A DNA stretch of 64,000 nucleotides from Planococcus citri (GCF_950023065.1 NC_088679.1:17484001-17548000); one strand, 5' to 3'. Positions 13,305 to 25,838 are shown, counted from the stretch's first letter. A program made the numbers and translations. Notes: generated by a model from the sequence alone, not told the origin.

Positions 13305-13356
13305 ATGTAAATTGATTTATTGGAAAGGTTGGCCTTTCCAATAAATCAATTTACAT
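13305..13356. repeat. Perfect hairpin, 24-bp arms, 4-nt loop
   Basis: Left arm 13305-13328 starts atgtaaattgatt; right arm 13333-13356 is its exact reverse complement; the loop is ttgg. This could be a short foldback element or a small-RNA precursor. No flanking target duplication was identified. Confidence 0.85.
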
Positions 13357-13657
13357 TTTTTGTCAAGTATAAAACCATCGCCTTTGAACATTTAGAATTA
13401 CTCAAGATTTTCGTTTACAACTGATTCTTCCAAACTGGAGGGGTGGGGGGAGGGCCAGGAGTAAACAGTTGAGAATATCTGGCGAAAAAAGTTGGAAATA
13501 TTCCAGGCTCTCCCCCTCCCCAAGACATATCGGCTCTGATTGAATCATTTCATTCATTCAGTCAGTTTGTTTGTACTTGTAGAATATAATTTCAAGAAAT
13601 CCTAAAAATATAATTACTAAAAATGATTATGGAAATAATTTGAAAGTTACCAAAATA

Positions 13658-15072
13658 TTTTTTTTTTTTTTTTTTAACAAATTTATTAGGCACTGCCGAT
13701 AGGCATTCTCCTACACATTTAACAATGAACTTAATATTAGAATAAAATAAAAAATAAAATAAAAATTTCAAGTATAACGTGATAGGGAGTCAGGTCTATA
13801 CCATCATCCCAACAAGAAGTACATTAAATTATATCCATGGGCTTTGTGCGGTCCAATCTTCTCTTGACTACCGAATTATCCAGAAGCTGAATTGCCTCAG
13901 TGTTCGGATGTTTATATAGGCGATCTTCATGGGCTTTTGCTACATATTTGATGATCTCGCCAACTGAAGAAATCTTCCAGTCAGCTCTGAGTGATTTATT
14001 ACTCACATACTAGGGAGAATTTGACATTACACAAAGTGTTTTATCTTAGAAACGCTGAATAACATCACAATTTGACTTTTTGGCACAACCCGATAGTTGG
14101 GCTCCGTATGCCCAAATAGGCCTAATCATCATCGTATAGATGAGTTTCTTATTTTCCATGCTGAGCTTGGACTTCTTACCAATCAGCCAGTAGAGACTTC
14201 TAACTCGAAGGTCAAGTTCTTTTCTCTTTTGGTACACATGATGTTTCCAATTTAACCTTGAGTCAAGGTGCATACCAAGGTACTTGGACACATCTGACCG
14301 AGGAACAATTGAGCCATTTATTGTGATTGGTAGGTAACCATATTTCCTGTTGGTGAAGACAGTTGTGGATGATTTACTTTCGTTGAGCTTTATCTTCCAT
14401 TGATTTTCCCACTTGGACACCTTGTCCACACAAGTTTGCAAATTATTAACTGCTGTTAGATGTATTCTGTTCACTGATATTTGAGCTGAATCATCAGCAA
14501 AGGTAGCAGTTGTAGTTTTGTCTGTAGTGGGCATATCTGCAGTATAAATGATAATATAAAGCTTAGGCCCAAGGCGACTACCTTGGGGCACTCCAGCTTT
14601 AATTTGATATTCATATGAGATTGAGTCTCCATAATAAACTATGAATCTCCTCTTGGTCAGGTAAGAGGCAATGACCTCGCAAAGGTAGCCTGGAAGAATT
14701 TTACTGAGCTTGAATAATAGGCCTTCAAAAGCTTGGCTGACATCTAAGAAGCAAGCAACGCAGTACTTTTTATCTTCTAAAGCAGATTCGATGATTTGAG
14801 TAATTTGATGCACTTGATCAATTGCTGCATGTCTTTTTTGAAACCCAAACTGATGTTCAGGAATGATGTTCTTGAAACGTATGGAATCCTCTATCCGACG
14901 CAGAATGAATGCCACCATTACTTTGGTGAGAACTGGAAGGAGGGAGATTGGCCTGTAGGAAGTAGGTAGTTCTGATGGTTTCCCTGGTTTAAGTATAGCT
15001 ATAATTTTTGCGATTTTCCACTGATGAGGAAAATATCTTAGCCTCAGGACTGCTAGCGATAAAAGTGCCATC
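13658..15072 (-). pseudogene. Jockey-type LINE, reverse transcriptase relic
   Basis: A 5'-truncated jockey-clade LINE. From 15071 the frame encodes most of a reverse transcriptase. LKPGKP and SYRPISLLPVLTKV are the early blocks, HQFGFQ lies in motif 2, FLDVSQAF holds the first catalytic Asp, AGVPQGSRLGP is the template-grip block, and TFADDSA is the FADD active site. A thumb with KYLGMHLD and WKHH follows. The frame is interrupted by TAA at 14048-14046 and TAG at 14012-14010, which fall where the family has Gln (RFQ) and Trp (PWYVSN). It then continues in the same frame to a natural stop at 13824, giving the usual C-terminal tail (SNKSLRADW, HPN, RRLDRTKP). The element ends with AATAAA-like words and an A-tail on the minus strand (T-run 13658-13675). 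The AP endonuclease and ORF1 are missing. Confidence 0.88.
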
Positions 15073-15339
15073 TACTCTGAAAATGTGAAAAATTCTGACA
15101 TGATGGTTTAGTGATCATTGATCGGTGTAAAAAATTCTATAAAAATTACCATCAATGTAGAATTTAAAACCCTGCTCTGTAATTTTTTAAAAAGACCGTC
15201 CAATAGTGAAAATTTGGCCATTCAAAATTCATTAAAAGTTCAGGCGTTTGAGTGTTAATCAAAGGAAAAAACTAGTACTTCGGCCAATTTGAGAACTACT
15301 AAATTTGACAAAAATAAATTTTAAAGTAATACCTATTCA

Positions 15340-15364
15340 TGCAATTACAAACACCCCCCCCCCC
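15340..15364 (+). repeat. Possible relic of RNase H LINE 3' tail
   Basis: The phrase gcaattacaaacacccc with a C-run resembles the 3' tail of the LINE at 32030-33922 (gtaattataaacacccc). It lacks the A-tail and the hairpin's first arm, so it may be a very short old insertion or chance. Confidence 0.25.
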
Positions 15365-15469
15365 AATCTCAACCGGCACCAACATTTTTAAACTGTACTA
15401 TGCTAAATGGAAATAGCAAGCGAAAATATATCGCCAGCCAAAATTTCAGGTGCCAAACTGTATTTTACA

Positions 15470-15800
15470 ATTTTTGGTGAATTTTTGAAAATCAAAGGGC
15501 CAAATTGAAAAAAAAACAAATTTCAACAAATTGACCTGGAAAGCTGAAATTCAAAATAATTATACGCTATTTTCAACCCGCCAAATCGATTGGAAACAGT
15601 TTCCAATCATTATGACCAGTTGTGGAGCCTCCAGCAAATTTTTGAAACTTGAAATTTTCACAAAATTTACCAAATAACTGAAATTGGATTTCTGAAATTC
15701 GCTCTGCACCTTAATTTCAACATGCTGAGTCGACTGCCGGTGATTTCAAGCCGTTTTGGAGCCTCCAGCTATTTTTCCAAAATTCCAGTTTTCCAAAAAA
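15470..15800 (-). repeat. Dispersed repeat family A, minus-orientation, two adjacent copies
   Basis: Reverse-complement form of the 6490-6790 repeat. It contains ttttggtgaatttttgaaaa, an agctgaaatt word, aatcgattggaaacagtttc and gtggagcctccagcaaattt. A second, more diverged copy follows with gagcctccagctatttttcc. Confidence 0.55.
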
Positions 15801-17760
15801 ACGCCACAAAATTTCTCCAAATCAACTTTAGCCTGTATGCTCGAGATTGATGATAATTTTATTTGAAAGTCGTCATCCAAATGTTTGAAAATTCATACCA
15901 TTTTAGCTTAACCCGAATGTAAATAGAACCTTCATCTCGAATTTGCACAATTACGAGTATACTCTGCACTTGGCACGTTTTATTCCAGTGCACACATTCG
16001 CTTGAAAATACCGAATAACACGTGTATGTAATTTCGTTAATTCAACAGCCTTTTTACCATAAAAGCAACGACGAAAAAAGCGAAGAATATCAATTTAAAT
16101 TTGTAGGTACGTAAACGTGTACTATACGAGTATTTCGTTTTACAAATGTATACGAAAATTTCCTTACACACGAAACAAACATTATTATAAAAGCACCGGC
16201 TCGATTTTCGTCTTTAATTCTATGTACCTTTTAAGCGACTGTATAGGTTTGGTGGTACAAAAAAGTCGTTCTCTCGCAGTTCATTATACTATAGGAAAAA
16301 GCAAAATGCTACGACACCTCGCTCAGTTAGCGGTTGATAAGTTTATAGTATAAAAAGCTACTCGCTTTTAAAATGAGCTACGCGGAAACCACCGTCGCGT
16401 AAATCAAAACCCTACGATCTGATATGAAATTAAAGCTAATACCTCCGCATCCAGCAGGTCGTGTGTTTAAATTGAACACGATGGAAAGTGGTGTTTTTTC
16501 CCTTTACTTTCACCCCAACCCCATAGCCCCCTGTACCATCGTGTATATTTTGGTTCGTACCTATAATACAAAGTGTGTTCGAAATGGGTACAAGGTACAT
16601 AGATGGAGCAAAATCCGAGAGAAAAAGCAACGACCGACACATACACGTGAAATTAAAAGGACTATTGTAATTAAAATTAATTACCAGACGATACGAATAC
16701 CGAAACGGACTTGTTGGTAGAACGTTTGCCTTTTTCGTATAGTTGAATCAACCCTTATACTTACCTATACTCTTACCTATGTATGTGTAGTACTTTGAAA
16801 CTCTGTGCTGCTGTAGTTTGGGACGAAAGATGAAGGCGAAGCTATGAAATTAGACCTACTTTCGGCTTATTAACGATTAATTATACGATGTTTGTGGAAA
16901 TCTACACAGTGTTCGAGTAATACGTCGTCGTCGTCGTCGTCTCGTATATTCAAACACAACCGTATAGAAGACTATAGACTTATCGTTATTTGCTTGTGTT
17001 TGTATATATAGCAGCACCCATCGTGCGTAATTTATCAACGAACGACCTAATGTTTCAACGTTTTAATTAATTATTCAAAATTACTCTTTGTTAAAGCTAC
17101 CGAATTATACGCGTAAATTGTAAATTGGTCTTTTTTTTCGTTTTGTTTCCAGCTTTTTTGGTGGGCGATAAAAATAAAAATGGACAGCGAATGATTTATT
17201 TATAAAGAAAAAAAGCTGCTGAATAGAGAACGAGAAGGAGGGAAGAAGGGATTCTTCGAGTCTTTTTAAATTCGATTTGCGTTCTATTTAATCAATTATA
17301 AATTAATGAATTATTAATACGAATTTAATTCAACTCGTAGGCTGTTCTGACTGAGTAACGTTTACGATATTTTTTTCTCGTTTCACCGGGAAACTTTTAC
17401 AACTCGTCGATTTCGACTGAGCACTGAGCTGGAATTTGGCTCAGTTGAAAAGCATATTATCCATACCTCAGAATTCAATTTTGAGCTTGTTTTTTTGGCG
17501 AATTTTTGGTCTTTCTCTGTCTCCCAGAGGTGACCTCGTGTATTAAGGCAATCTTTTTCAAATCGAGCCGGAGCCTCCAGTAAAACTGCACTGAAAAAAA
17601 TATCCTTAGCTATTTCAAATGGCTCCAGAAGGCGATGTAATCAATTTCGATAGCTGAAAACGTAATTCTCTATCGGGACAGCTGAATCGAAAATTCGAGG
17701 TAATGTATCGAAAAGTTCATTTTTTTGGAAGTTGATTGTTTCATTCTTTTCTAACTGGCT
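15801..17760. other. Unique-looking non-coding island
   Basis: No supported gene. Section 15900-17450 has more CpG and fewer homopolymers than the repeats around it. It contains a (CGT)n run at 16921-16941. Open frames of 60-100 codons occur but none shows a domain. Confidence 0.4.
16921..16941. repeat. (CGT)n microsatellite
   Basis: Six to seven cgt/gtc units in a row inside a CpG-richer island. Confidence 0.8.
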
Positions 17761-19400
17761 AACCTGCCTTTTCAGCGTTACGGTTACGAAGTCCTGCCTT
17801 TTTCCAAAGTTGTCAAAGTCTCGTTTATGCCAAAAATGGCAAAAAATCTAACCTTTTGTCAAAGGTCACCTAAAAGATTCGTTTTTTGCTGAAAATCGCT
17901 AAAAATTGTCGCTTTTTTTCGATTTGAAAAATTTCATGTTTCGTATCTGGTATAAAACAAAATTAGAAATTTTTTTGTGATGGCATAAAACCATGTTTTT
18001 TCCCCTGCAACCCCTCTTATCACAACCCCTATCAAAGCTAGGGCAAAAACTGACACATATTTGAAATCCTTGTGAAATGCCCAAACTTTTTTACCCAGAT
18101 CATTTTTCGGCTGCGAAATTACCCCTCCGCCCCCCGGAGTAATACTCGATTGATTCCGCGACTTGAAAAAAGAAATTTCGAAATTTCCACTTTGGGAACC
18201 ACTGAGCGAGGGTTTTTATGAGTAGCTATTTGAAGAGTGGTCCTTTACGAGTGTTTTAAGCCCACAATCGTTTCCCTATACCTACATCTTCTGTGAAGAC
18301 TCATAAGCCAAAATATGTAGGAAAAAATAGACAATTTTTAGAACTTTGAGTACCCCTGAACCAGTTTTGCAAGTCTATCTCAAAAATGTGATGGTGGTTT
18401 CGGGATCGGAGAAAAGTCTACTTTTGACTATATATCGCAAAAATTTTATATCTTTCTGGTTGCACTCTTTTTGGAATTTTCGTTTCGGTGCCCTTACTAA
18501 AACCTTTTTGCTTTCAAGTAAAATGGCCAAGAATTTTAGTGTTGCTTTTTCGACAAAAATTGTGAAAAAATATCATTTTTTTATTATTTCCAAGAAGTAG
18601 ATACTGGTTTTTGCTATGATTGTCAAAATCTTGCTGTTTGCAAAAAATTTACAAAAACTCTCTGTTTCTTGCAAAAATGCTTAAAAATTCGTTTTTTTCT
18701 CAAAAATTCCAAATTATTGTCCAAAAGTCTTGGTTTTTTCTCAGAAATTGCCAAAAAAGCACTCCATTTTATGCTAAAATTGTCATAATCTTGCATATTG
18801 TCAAAATTTTTCAAAAATGGCAAACATTTTTACCTTTTAGCAAAATGGCTGAAAATGTTTTTTCGTTTACAGAAAATTCCAAAGAAAAAATTGTTTTCTA
18901 TAAGTTGCCCAAAAATCTCACTTTTTTTTACAAATTATTGCAAACAGTTCTGTTTTTTGCTATAATTGCCAAAATCTTGCAATTTGCAAAAAATTTACAA
19001 AAACCTTCAATTTTTAGAAAAATATCTAAAAAATTCACTTTTTTCCAAAAAATTCCAATTCACTCGCATTGTTTAAAAGTCTGGGGTTTTTCTCTGAAGT
19101 TGCCAAAAAGCACTTCCTTTTGCTAAAATTGTCAACGATGTCAAAAAATCCGGATTTTTCAAAAATGACACAACTTTTTGCCATGGCTAATTTTTTTTTG
19201 CAAAAAATATTCTAAAAAACTGTTTTTTTATGCTGTTTAAAAGTCTTACTTCATTTACCATAAATTTCCAAAAAGCCTTTTCTTCTGCTAAAATTATTGT
19301 CTAAGTGTCATTTTTTGCCAAAAATTCTCATTTTGTTGCCAAAAAAGCTTATTTTTTGAAATCAAAAACTATAGCGAAATAAGTAGATTAATTTTTTAAG
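17760..19400 (+). repeat. Low-complexity repeat family C
   Basis: Long degenerate array of the words tctcactttttgc, caaaaattgccaaaaa and gctaaaattgtcaaaatctt, at roughly 25-45 bp spacing, densest at 18480-19350. The same array, same orientation, forms the target DNA of the LTR element at 37430-37587 and 42116-42990. Open frames inside it are a by-product of its composition. Confidence 0.6.
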
Positions 19401-19904
19401 TATAAAAGCCAGAATATCATTTTTCTCTGTTACTCAAGTTTTGTAGTTTTTTTGGTACCTAACATAATTATTAGTTATTTTTTCACGCTTTTTTGGTTAC
19501 AAAAGTTAATTTTTTTGTGGGGAGGGGGATTACTTTGGTTAGTACATACATGCTGGTCATATTTTCAAATTCTTATTCATGGATCGTCTTCTTTTCTTTT
19601 TACAGAAAATTAATACACTCACCAAAGAGCAATTCCCGCTATTTTCAAAAATTTTTAAAAAGTCAAAAAATCAACTTCAGCTGTTCATAATTTGGTCCTG
19701 GGATGAGGGCGACTCACTTTCAGTGAACCAAAATTTAAGCTCAATCGGAATCAGTCGACGAGCTATGAAAGTTCCCTTCTGAGCTGAAGTCCTAACAAGG
19801 AAAGCATTCAAACTGGCAGCAGAATTTTTTGGTCCTACAAAAATAAACCACAGGAGCACCCAAAAATGTACCACGAAGTAAATTTTAGAGGCAGAATTTG
19901 ATTT

Positions 19905-20095
19905 TTTTTCAATTTTTGGACAATTTTTGTAAATTTTAATCAAGCTCATTTTCCACGAAAGAAATTAAAATTTGATCAAATGGGGATAGAAAGCTGAAAT
20001 TTGGTGTATTATCCCATTTTCAAGCTTTCCAGTCAATTTTTTGAACCCATCTGAAGCCTTTTGTGGATTTTTGGATTTTCCAGTTCTAAAAAAAT
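19905..20095 (-). repeat. Dispersed repeat family A, minus-orientation copy
   Basis: Shares tttcaatttttggacaattt, an aatttgatcaaatgg word, agctgaaatttggtg and tctgaagccttttgtgg-like words with the copies at 245-450 and 15470-15800. Diverged. Confidence 0.4.
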
Positions 20096-20239
20096 TACCC
20101 AAAAAAAGCCCAAATGAAATTCAGCAGCAATCACAGATTTCGGTTTCACGTCCTAGTAAGTAGTCTTTTTGACGGATTTAAACACAAATTTTCAAAATAC
20201 CTTTCTACTCATCGAAATCCAAAATTTTCTCCAGCGATA

Positions 20240-20375
20240 ATTTTTGGGGAAAAAGTCCATTTACTTGTGAAAAAATCTCACGAAAGCCATTCACGGGATC
20301 GAACTCACTACTACAGAGTTTATCGCCTTACAGCAAAAGTCTTCAGTTAGCGTATAATTACCACAGAATACCCTT
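20240..20375 (-). repeat. Probable tRNA-derived SINE
   Basis: On the minus strand a Pol III B-box-like gagttcgatcc is followed by cgtgaatggctttcgtgag. About 60 bp upstream lies a plausible A-box region (gtggtaattatacgctaact). This order and spacing fit the tRNA-like head of a SINE, but the stems are too degenerate for a working tRNA. The body would extend toward lower coordinates; its end is not clear. Confidence 0.4.
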
Positions 20376-20379
20376 GAAA

Positions 20380-22526
20380 GTTTATAAATCGCCTCTAAAC
20401 TTTTTTATTCCCATTTAACCACCAACAGCAGCTCACCGAGCCATCGACAGTCGTTTTAATTCTCGCATCGTCCTCACGACATGGTAGACATTTTCACATT
20501 ACACGCGCCTTGTAGTATAAAATGTACCTATGTACTTCGAAGTAGAAACATGGTCCAGTTCTCATAAAACAATTTGAATTTCGCGATCCTAAAACATACC
20601 ATAAAGGGCATGTCCCATTAAAATACATATAAGATCACTTTTTGTCTCAATTTCCATGGTCAGTTGTTATTTTACATTTTTTCTGAATTCGATTAAACAA
20701 TATCCAACTGTCCTCTGGTCTGATTGAACTCGAAAGTCGAAACGCCATCTACTCAGTTATACAAACGTCTATATGTACATTGCATTTAAATCGCTTCATA
20801 ACGTACCCTATCATTACTATAACGTGGGGCAATCGTAGTATATAATAAATGTGCACATAATAAAATTTTATTACCGAGCTAAATTACTCGGATATAATTT
20901 CTATACGCGTAACAGACGCGAATACGAGCAGAGAAAAAACTTACCATGTATAAGTAGATATATCTATAATGAAAAATGAAAAAAAAAATCATACTCGCAC
21001 ACCATTGGCTAAATGCAATAACTGTATGTAAGTATACTCTAATGTGAACTGTGTGGTAATCGCTTTGCTTGGTTAAACTCTTTGGTTAACTTCCTCATCT
21101 TTTTGTTATCACAGCAGGTATGTATCTAGATTTGCCCTTTTCTAGCTTTCAAACAAACACTTTTCTCTTTTTATTAAAATTCGTTGTTTTAATTTTGCCT
21201 CTCCCTAAAATCAAAGGCACTCGAATTTTTGAAAAAATCAAATTTGAAGTGCTTTTAGGTAAATGTTTTAAATGCTCTATATTTTGAAGAGCCATCTTAA
21301 AGCATCCCATAACTTTGCTCCTTCAGTTTTCAAGGCCGGTATCTCAACTCACATTTACGTTGTTCAGGTTGCTGTGTTACCAGGCTGAATATTCGATATT
21401 TATCCCCTCCCTGAACACCAGGTACCTACATCAACTCCAAAATTTCTGATGCTGGTATTTCGCATAGTTGTGCTCAGGTATAACGAACTAAACTTTTTTT
21501 ATGAAAAATACTATTCATCAACCTCCCTCTCCCTCCACCCTCTTAAATGATAGTTTGGATTAGACTTTACGCAGGCTGCAAGAGCCATTTATGATTAAAT
21601 AGAGTAGGTGCAAACTCTGCACGTGTTACTTAAAAGAGTACTCCTCTCTCTCCCCCTTCTCAGAACAAAAACATACACACACCTTTTTTTTCTTTACTCA
21701 TGCACTTAGATAGTTAGACTACCTATACACTATTAAAATGTAGGTGTACCGTTCAAAGAGCTCGACGAGGTAAAGGGTGACGTGATATATTTCCGCAGCG
21801 AATAAATTTTATAAACGTGTAGTTGTGTACCTCCTCTGCCTTGCCTTTCGTTTGCAGTACGCTCGTGCCCATTAATTCGGAAGTGGCGCTGAAAAAAGCA
21901 CATAGTAAAAATTATACGGTCGATTTTCACTCTTAAATTCACTTTACAGTGTAGCAATCGCATTGTTTTTATTAGATATCGCGATGCAGCGACCGACCTT
22001 TACACGCGTTCACACCTTTGATATCATCGACGTTTGTAGTATATTCGTGTTTTTTTTGTTGTATGTATTTTTCCAATACGAAATATGTGAGATGAATCGT
22101 ACACATGAGTCATGAATTCATGATCGATATTGCTGGAGGAGAAACTTCATCCACAAGGTGGTCAATATTTTAAAGAAGAGCCAAGTTTGCATCGAAAGGA
22201 AGTGTTCAACCCTCCCTTCCTCCTTTCAAAAGCTAAATAGTTTTTAACTGCTCTCATTGATTTTTTTTCGCAAAACTAAAAGGTAGAACTTTGGAAAGCC
22301 ATTTTCAGAATGAAAAATGAGCCAATGCTACACCACATACCCTCCCCCCAAATGGTAAAACATTTTGCTTACCAAAATAACCAAAACAAATATTTGAAAA
22401 AAATCAATCATTTTATTCAATTCTTCAACAAAATTTCAATTTTGATTACAAATTACAATACATACACTCTCTGAATTGAACGACACTAAACTAGATGGAA
22501 AGAACGTGCCCTAACCCCCCCCCCCC
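20380..22526. other. Non-coding, mostly unique DNA
   Basis: No supported gene. CpG-bearing unique sequence fills 20400-22100, with GT-AG-like words but no coding exon I can defend. A C-run (about 22516-22527) marks the start of the next repeat. Confidence 0.4.
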
Positions 22527-23432
22527 CAAGGGCGTATTCAGGGGGGGGGTGATTTGGGGTACAATCACCCCCCAGGGCCAAAAAATCCTTAGGTTAATAT
22601 AATTTCCTACGATTTCTTGCATTGAAACACAGGAAAAAAATCATGTTGTTTTGCGTTTCTAGGGAGATAATTTGCTACAAATTTCAAAATTCATTGAAAA
22701 TCACATTATCTCCCTAGGTACATAGTTGCATAATCTATGTACTAATTAAGTATTTTTGTTTCTTGAATTATGAATTTCCAATGCTTTTGTTTGCTTTCCT
22801 TTTTTGAAATCAAAATTTCTGGAAGCATATTTTTTCGTTATTATAAGGGAGAAAAGAAAAACTGAAAAACTGCTCCTTTTGCTCCAGCTTACTGATCATT
22901 ATTGGAATTGAATAGGTACTGAGATTTTTCTCCCTCACTAACGAAAAATATGTTATCCAACTCAGGAGCAAAAATGATTTTCGACAATTTTGAATTATTT
23001 TTCTCGCGACGCTTAGGCAATAAACCTCGAAAATCGTCAAAAATCATTATCCCTCCCTAGTTGAACAAATTACTAATTCAAGTCTAAGGATGTGAGGAGT
23101 GTCAAGTTAAATCCAGAAAAATCAATTTTACAATCAGAAATGTAGTATTTTTTATTCTTTGGATTGACAAATCTCCAATTTGCCCTCGCTTCGCGCGTGC
23201 TTATCTGAATTTCATTATAAATAGGTATAAACAATTTACTGGGTGAATTTCAAAAATCTCACTCTGAGCAACACGTTTTTCAAGCTGAAATTCAGCATGA
23301 AAATGTCTGAAATGTGCCTACCTACCATTAAAATTTTTATACATATGAGCTCGTTGGGAATTTTGTGATTTTTGTCCCCCTACTTATGAGTCATTCATCA
23401 CCCCCCAGGAGGAAATCCTGGATACGGGCTTG
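22527..23432. mobile_element. Possible hAT-like non-autonomous element
   Basis: The ends form an imperfect inverted repeat: caagggcgtattcaggg at the left, and, read inward from the right, caagcccgtatccagg. Both are followed by g-runs and ggtgat words (ggggtgatttg against ggggtgatgaatg). Ends of the type CAAGGGCG-atcCAGG are common in hAT-type MITEs. No transposase is inside. A target duplication cannot be judged because both flanks are C-runs. Confidence 0.4.
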
Positions 23433-23503
23433 CGGCCCCCCCCACTAACATTTTTCAATTTTTGGCGAATTTTTTGAAAATTGAAAAAATTTAGAAGAGC
23501 AGT

Positions 23504-24069
23504 TGTAGTAGTGTGGGGTGTTACCGCACTTGCCACTTGGGTGGACTAACTGCTACATGTATCGAAGATGCTACTTGGTGTTACAAATTGAGGGTAGCTA
23601 TCTCCGATGGGGGAAGAATGTCGGGAAACACTCTTTTACTAGGCCAGAGCTGAGGTACAGCTGCTGAGATCGTAGAACGAACGCGACACAATGAAATTGA
23701 TACCTTAGGTACTTTAAGACGCTTTATTACGTGAGTCAGAGACAGCTTCACAACGTTACGCTGCTCTTTAAGAACATATTTAAGACTACACGAAATATAC
23801 AAGCGAATGAGTAAAGACACGATTACTACAGAATAAAAACAAGTCCCTAAGTTGAGCTTACTCATCTGCATAGCAGGTATTCAGTCTCAACGTTGTGTAG
23901 CAAAGCTAACGAAAAACATACTGATGCTGCTTTCACAGCATCCGATCGGTGAAGCTTCTACGAACTACACCGCTAGATCGCGCCGCTAATGGAGCTGCGC
24001 GATGCTACGTATATGGGCTCACAACTTCCACTTATGGTGGTAGCTGCGGGCGCACGACCTACCGGTACA
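23504..24069. mobile_element. Solo LTR, 566 bp
   Basis: The sequence starts tgtagtagtg and ends ccggtaca, so it has TG...CA ends with terminal TGTA/TACA. It is flanked by a direct 4-bp target duplication, cagt (23500-23503 and 24070-24073). It is GC-richer than its surroundings. AATAAA words occur on both strands, so orientation is uncertain. No internal coding region is attached, which is the usual product of LTR-LTR recombination. It is not related to the 205-bp LTRs at 37.6 and 41.9 kb. Confidence 0.75.
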
Positions 24070-24073
24070 CAGT

Positions 24074-25360
24074 TCTGTTTCAAAGGCAATTTTTAAATTG
24101 TTTCATGAAGTATACATTTTTTGAGCAAAATAAAACAATTCAACTTCCACAACTGTGCAGCCTCTTAGCGACTTTAAATTTCCTTTAGAAACTGAAATAC
24201 AGGCCTCAAAAAGGTCAAATTGTGGTCGTTTTTGAATCTGGCGATTGCGTAAGCACACCAGACAATATATTCTCAAGAAAACCACCCGTTACTTACCTTC
24301 TTTGAAAATTTGATTTTTTCACTATTTTCGTGCTAAAAAAAATTTATAATGGACACAAGCCTTTGCTCACATCTTACAACTTGCGTTAGTGAATAGAAAA
24401 ATCATAGTAATAATGTTAAGTATTAGCTTGAGTATTATTAATTAGCGATGAAGTAACATAAAATTAATAAGACATGGTTAGGTTATGCCTTTTGTCCAAG
24501 TCTTCAGCTGTAGGTGTAAATATGATGATCAACACCCATAGGGAAAAAGTGCATAAATTAAACTAAATAAGCATATTTCACTACTTACTGACACTGTACT
24601 TATCTTCTATTTCTTTCCCAGTCTCTACTCAGACTAAGAGCATCGACAGAAATGGATTACATGAAGTCCTTATTACTTGAGAGATACCTCCAATGACTAG
24701 TAAGATCAGTGAAATATCCAATGTTCCCTAATTAATAAACATAATTACTAATCACGTTAAATTGCACAAATTATCCACTTAGATAATGGGCAAAGCCAGG
24801 AAGGAGGGATGGGGGGGAAACTCTGTTGCTTTTACATCTGTGTTTTGATGTAGAACCAGCCATCGCGAGTAACCGAAACCAAATGAACTTCAATTATGTT
24901 GAAAATTTGGGTAAGGTGGTTTTAGGATATGCTCGTTTGATCTAGCTTGGTTTTATTCAAATATTGGAATGTGTGAGCTCAAAATAAAGGACTTTCACAT
25001 GACTTTTTTGAAAAACAAGAACAATCAGACAAAAAAATAGTTTTCCTGGTCAGAAGAACCATATAAAGACTTGTTAGACACCCTGTTCTTTTTATTTTTT
25101 AAAATAAGCTGTGAAGTTTATTTTAAACTTGAACTAAAAATGCAGGTTGGTAGGTTTTCAGCTAATCATTATTTTAGATCTTCTGGAACCCCCATAACCA
25201 AAATTTAAAATTTTTATTTCAATTTTTGGCAAATTTTTCAAACTTTAATTTGTCATATGCCTCCCTGCCCCTAAAAACTAGTTTGTAAATGAGGGGTCAA
25301 TTTTTTCATTTTTTTGTAAATTATGAAAAAGAAAAATACTCAATTGGCCCAAATTTGAGG
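24074..25360. other. Non-coding DNA between two solo LTRs
   Basis: No gene or clear element. AT-rich, with a short G-run near 24815. Confidence 0.4.
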
Positions 25361-25364
25361 TAAT

Positions 25365-25838
25365 TGTAGAGAGAAGATAGGTGGGAACTTGGTCCTCCTA
25401 GGAGGATTTAGTTCCCTATGTACCTGTCCGGGTATGCTCGGCTAATTAATACCCTTCATCATCCCTCATACAGATTGTGTGTATGTCACTATTCGTCCGA
25501 CCAATAAGATAAAAAATGATAAATCACTTTTAACACTTTATTGAGCTTCTCTTAATGAACATACATTTACACCACTTATAGGTAATACCTAGAGCTATAA
25601 ATACACACACGTCCGTGCAGTTCTGCTCAAAAGGCTGGTTGTCCTAATGTCCACCCAGAGGAGCAATTACTCTAAGCAACCTGAGACAACTGTGAAGCGG
25701 ACATGGCAGGCTGTTTCGGTCGTCCGCATCTCACCGAACTAATCCGCTAGATAGCACTGCACCAGCAGTGTTACCGACGACCGAGGGCATATATTCCCTG
25801 CTATAACAAGTACTTTGGGTCCTCATCTACCCTCTACA
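25365..25838. mobile_element. Solo LTR, 474 bp
   Basis: Perfect 7-bp terminal inverted repeat tgtagag...ctctaca with TG...CA ends, flanked by a direct 4-bp duplication taat (25361-25364 and 25839-25842). On the minus strand a caataaagtg polyadenylation-like word lies roughly mid-element, which suggests minus-strand orientation. No internal region remains. It differs from the LTR at 23504, although both contain a ccgctagat word. Confidence 0.78.

Noticed and set aside
18620..19126. 168-codon open frame on the plus strand
   Set aside because: It lies wholly in low-complexity repeat family C. The product is a Lys/Phe/Leu-rich string without a domain.
20240..20375. Functional tRNA gene
   Set aside because: A B-box is present, but acceptor and anticodon stems do not pair well. 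A SINE head is more likely.
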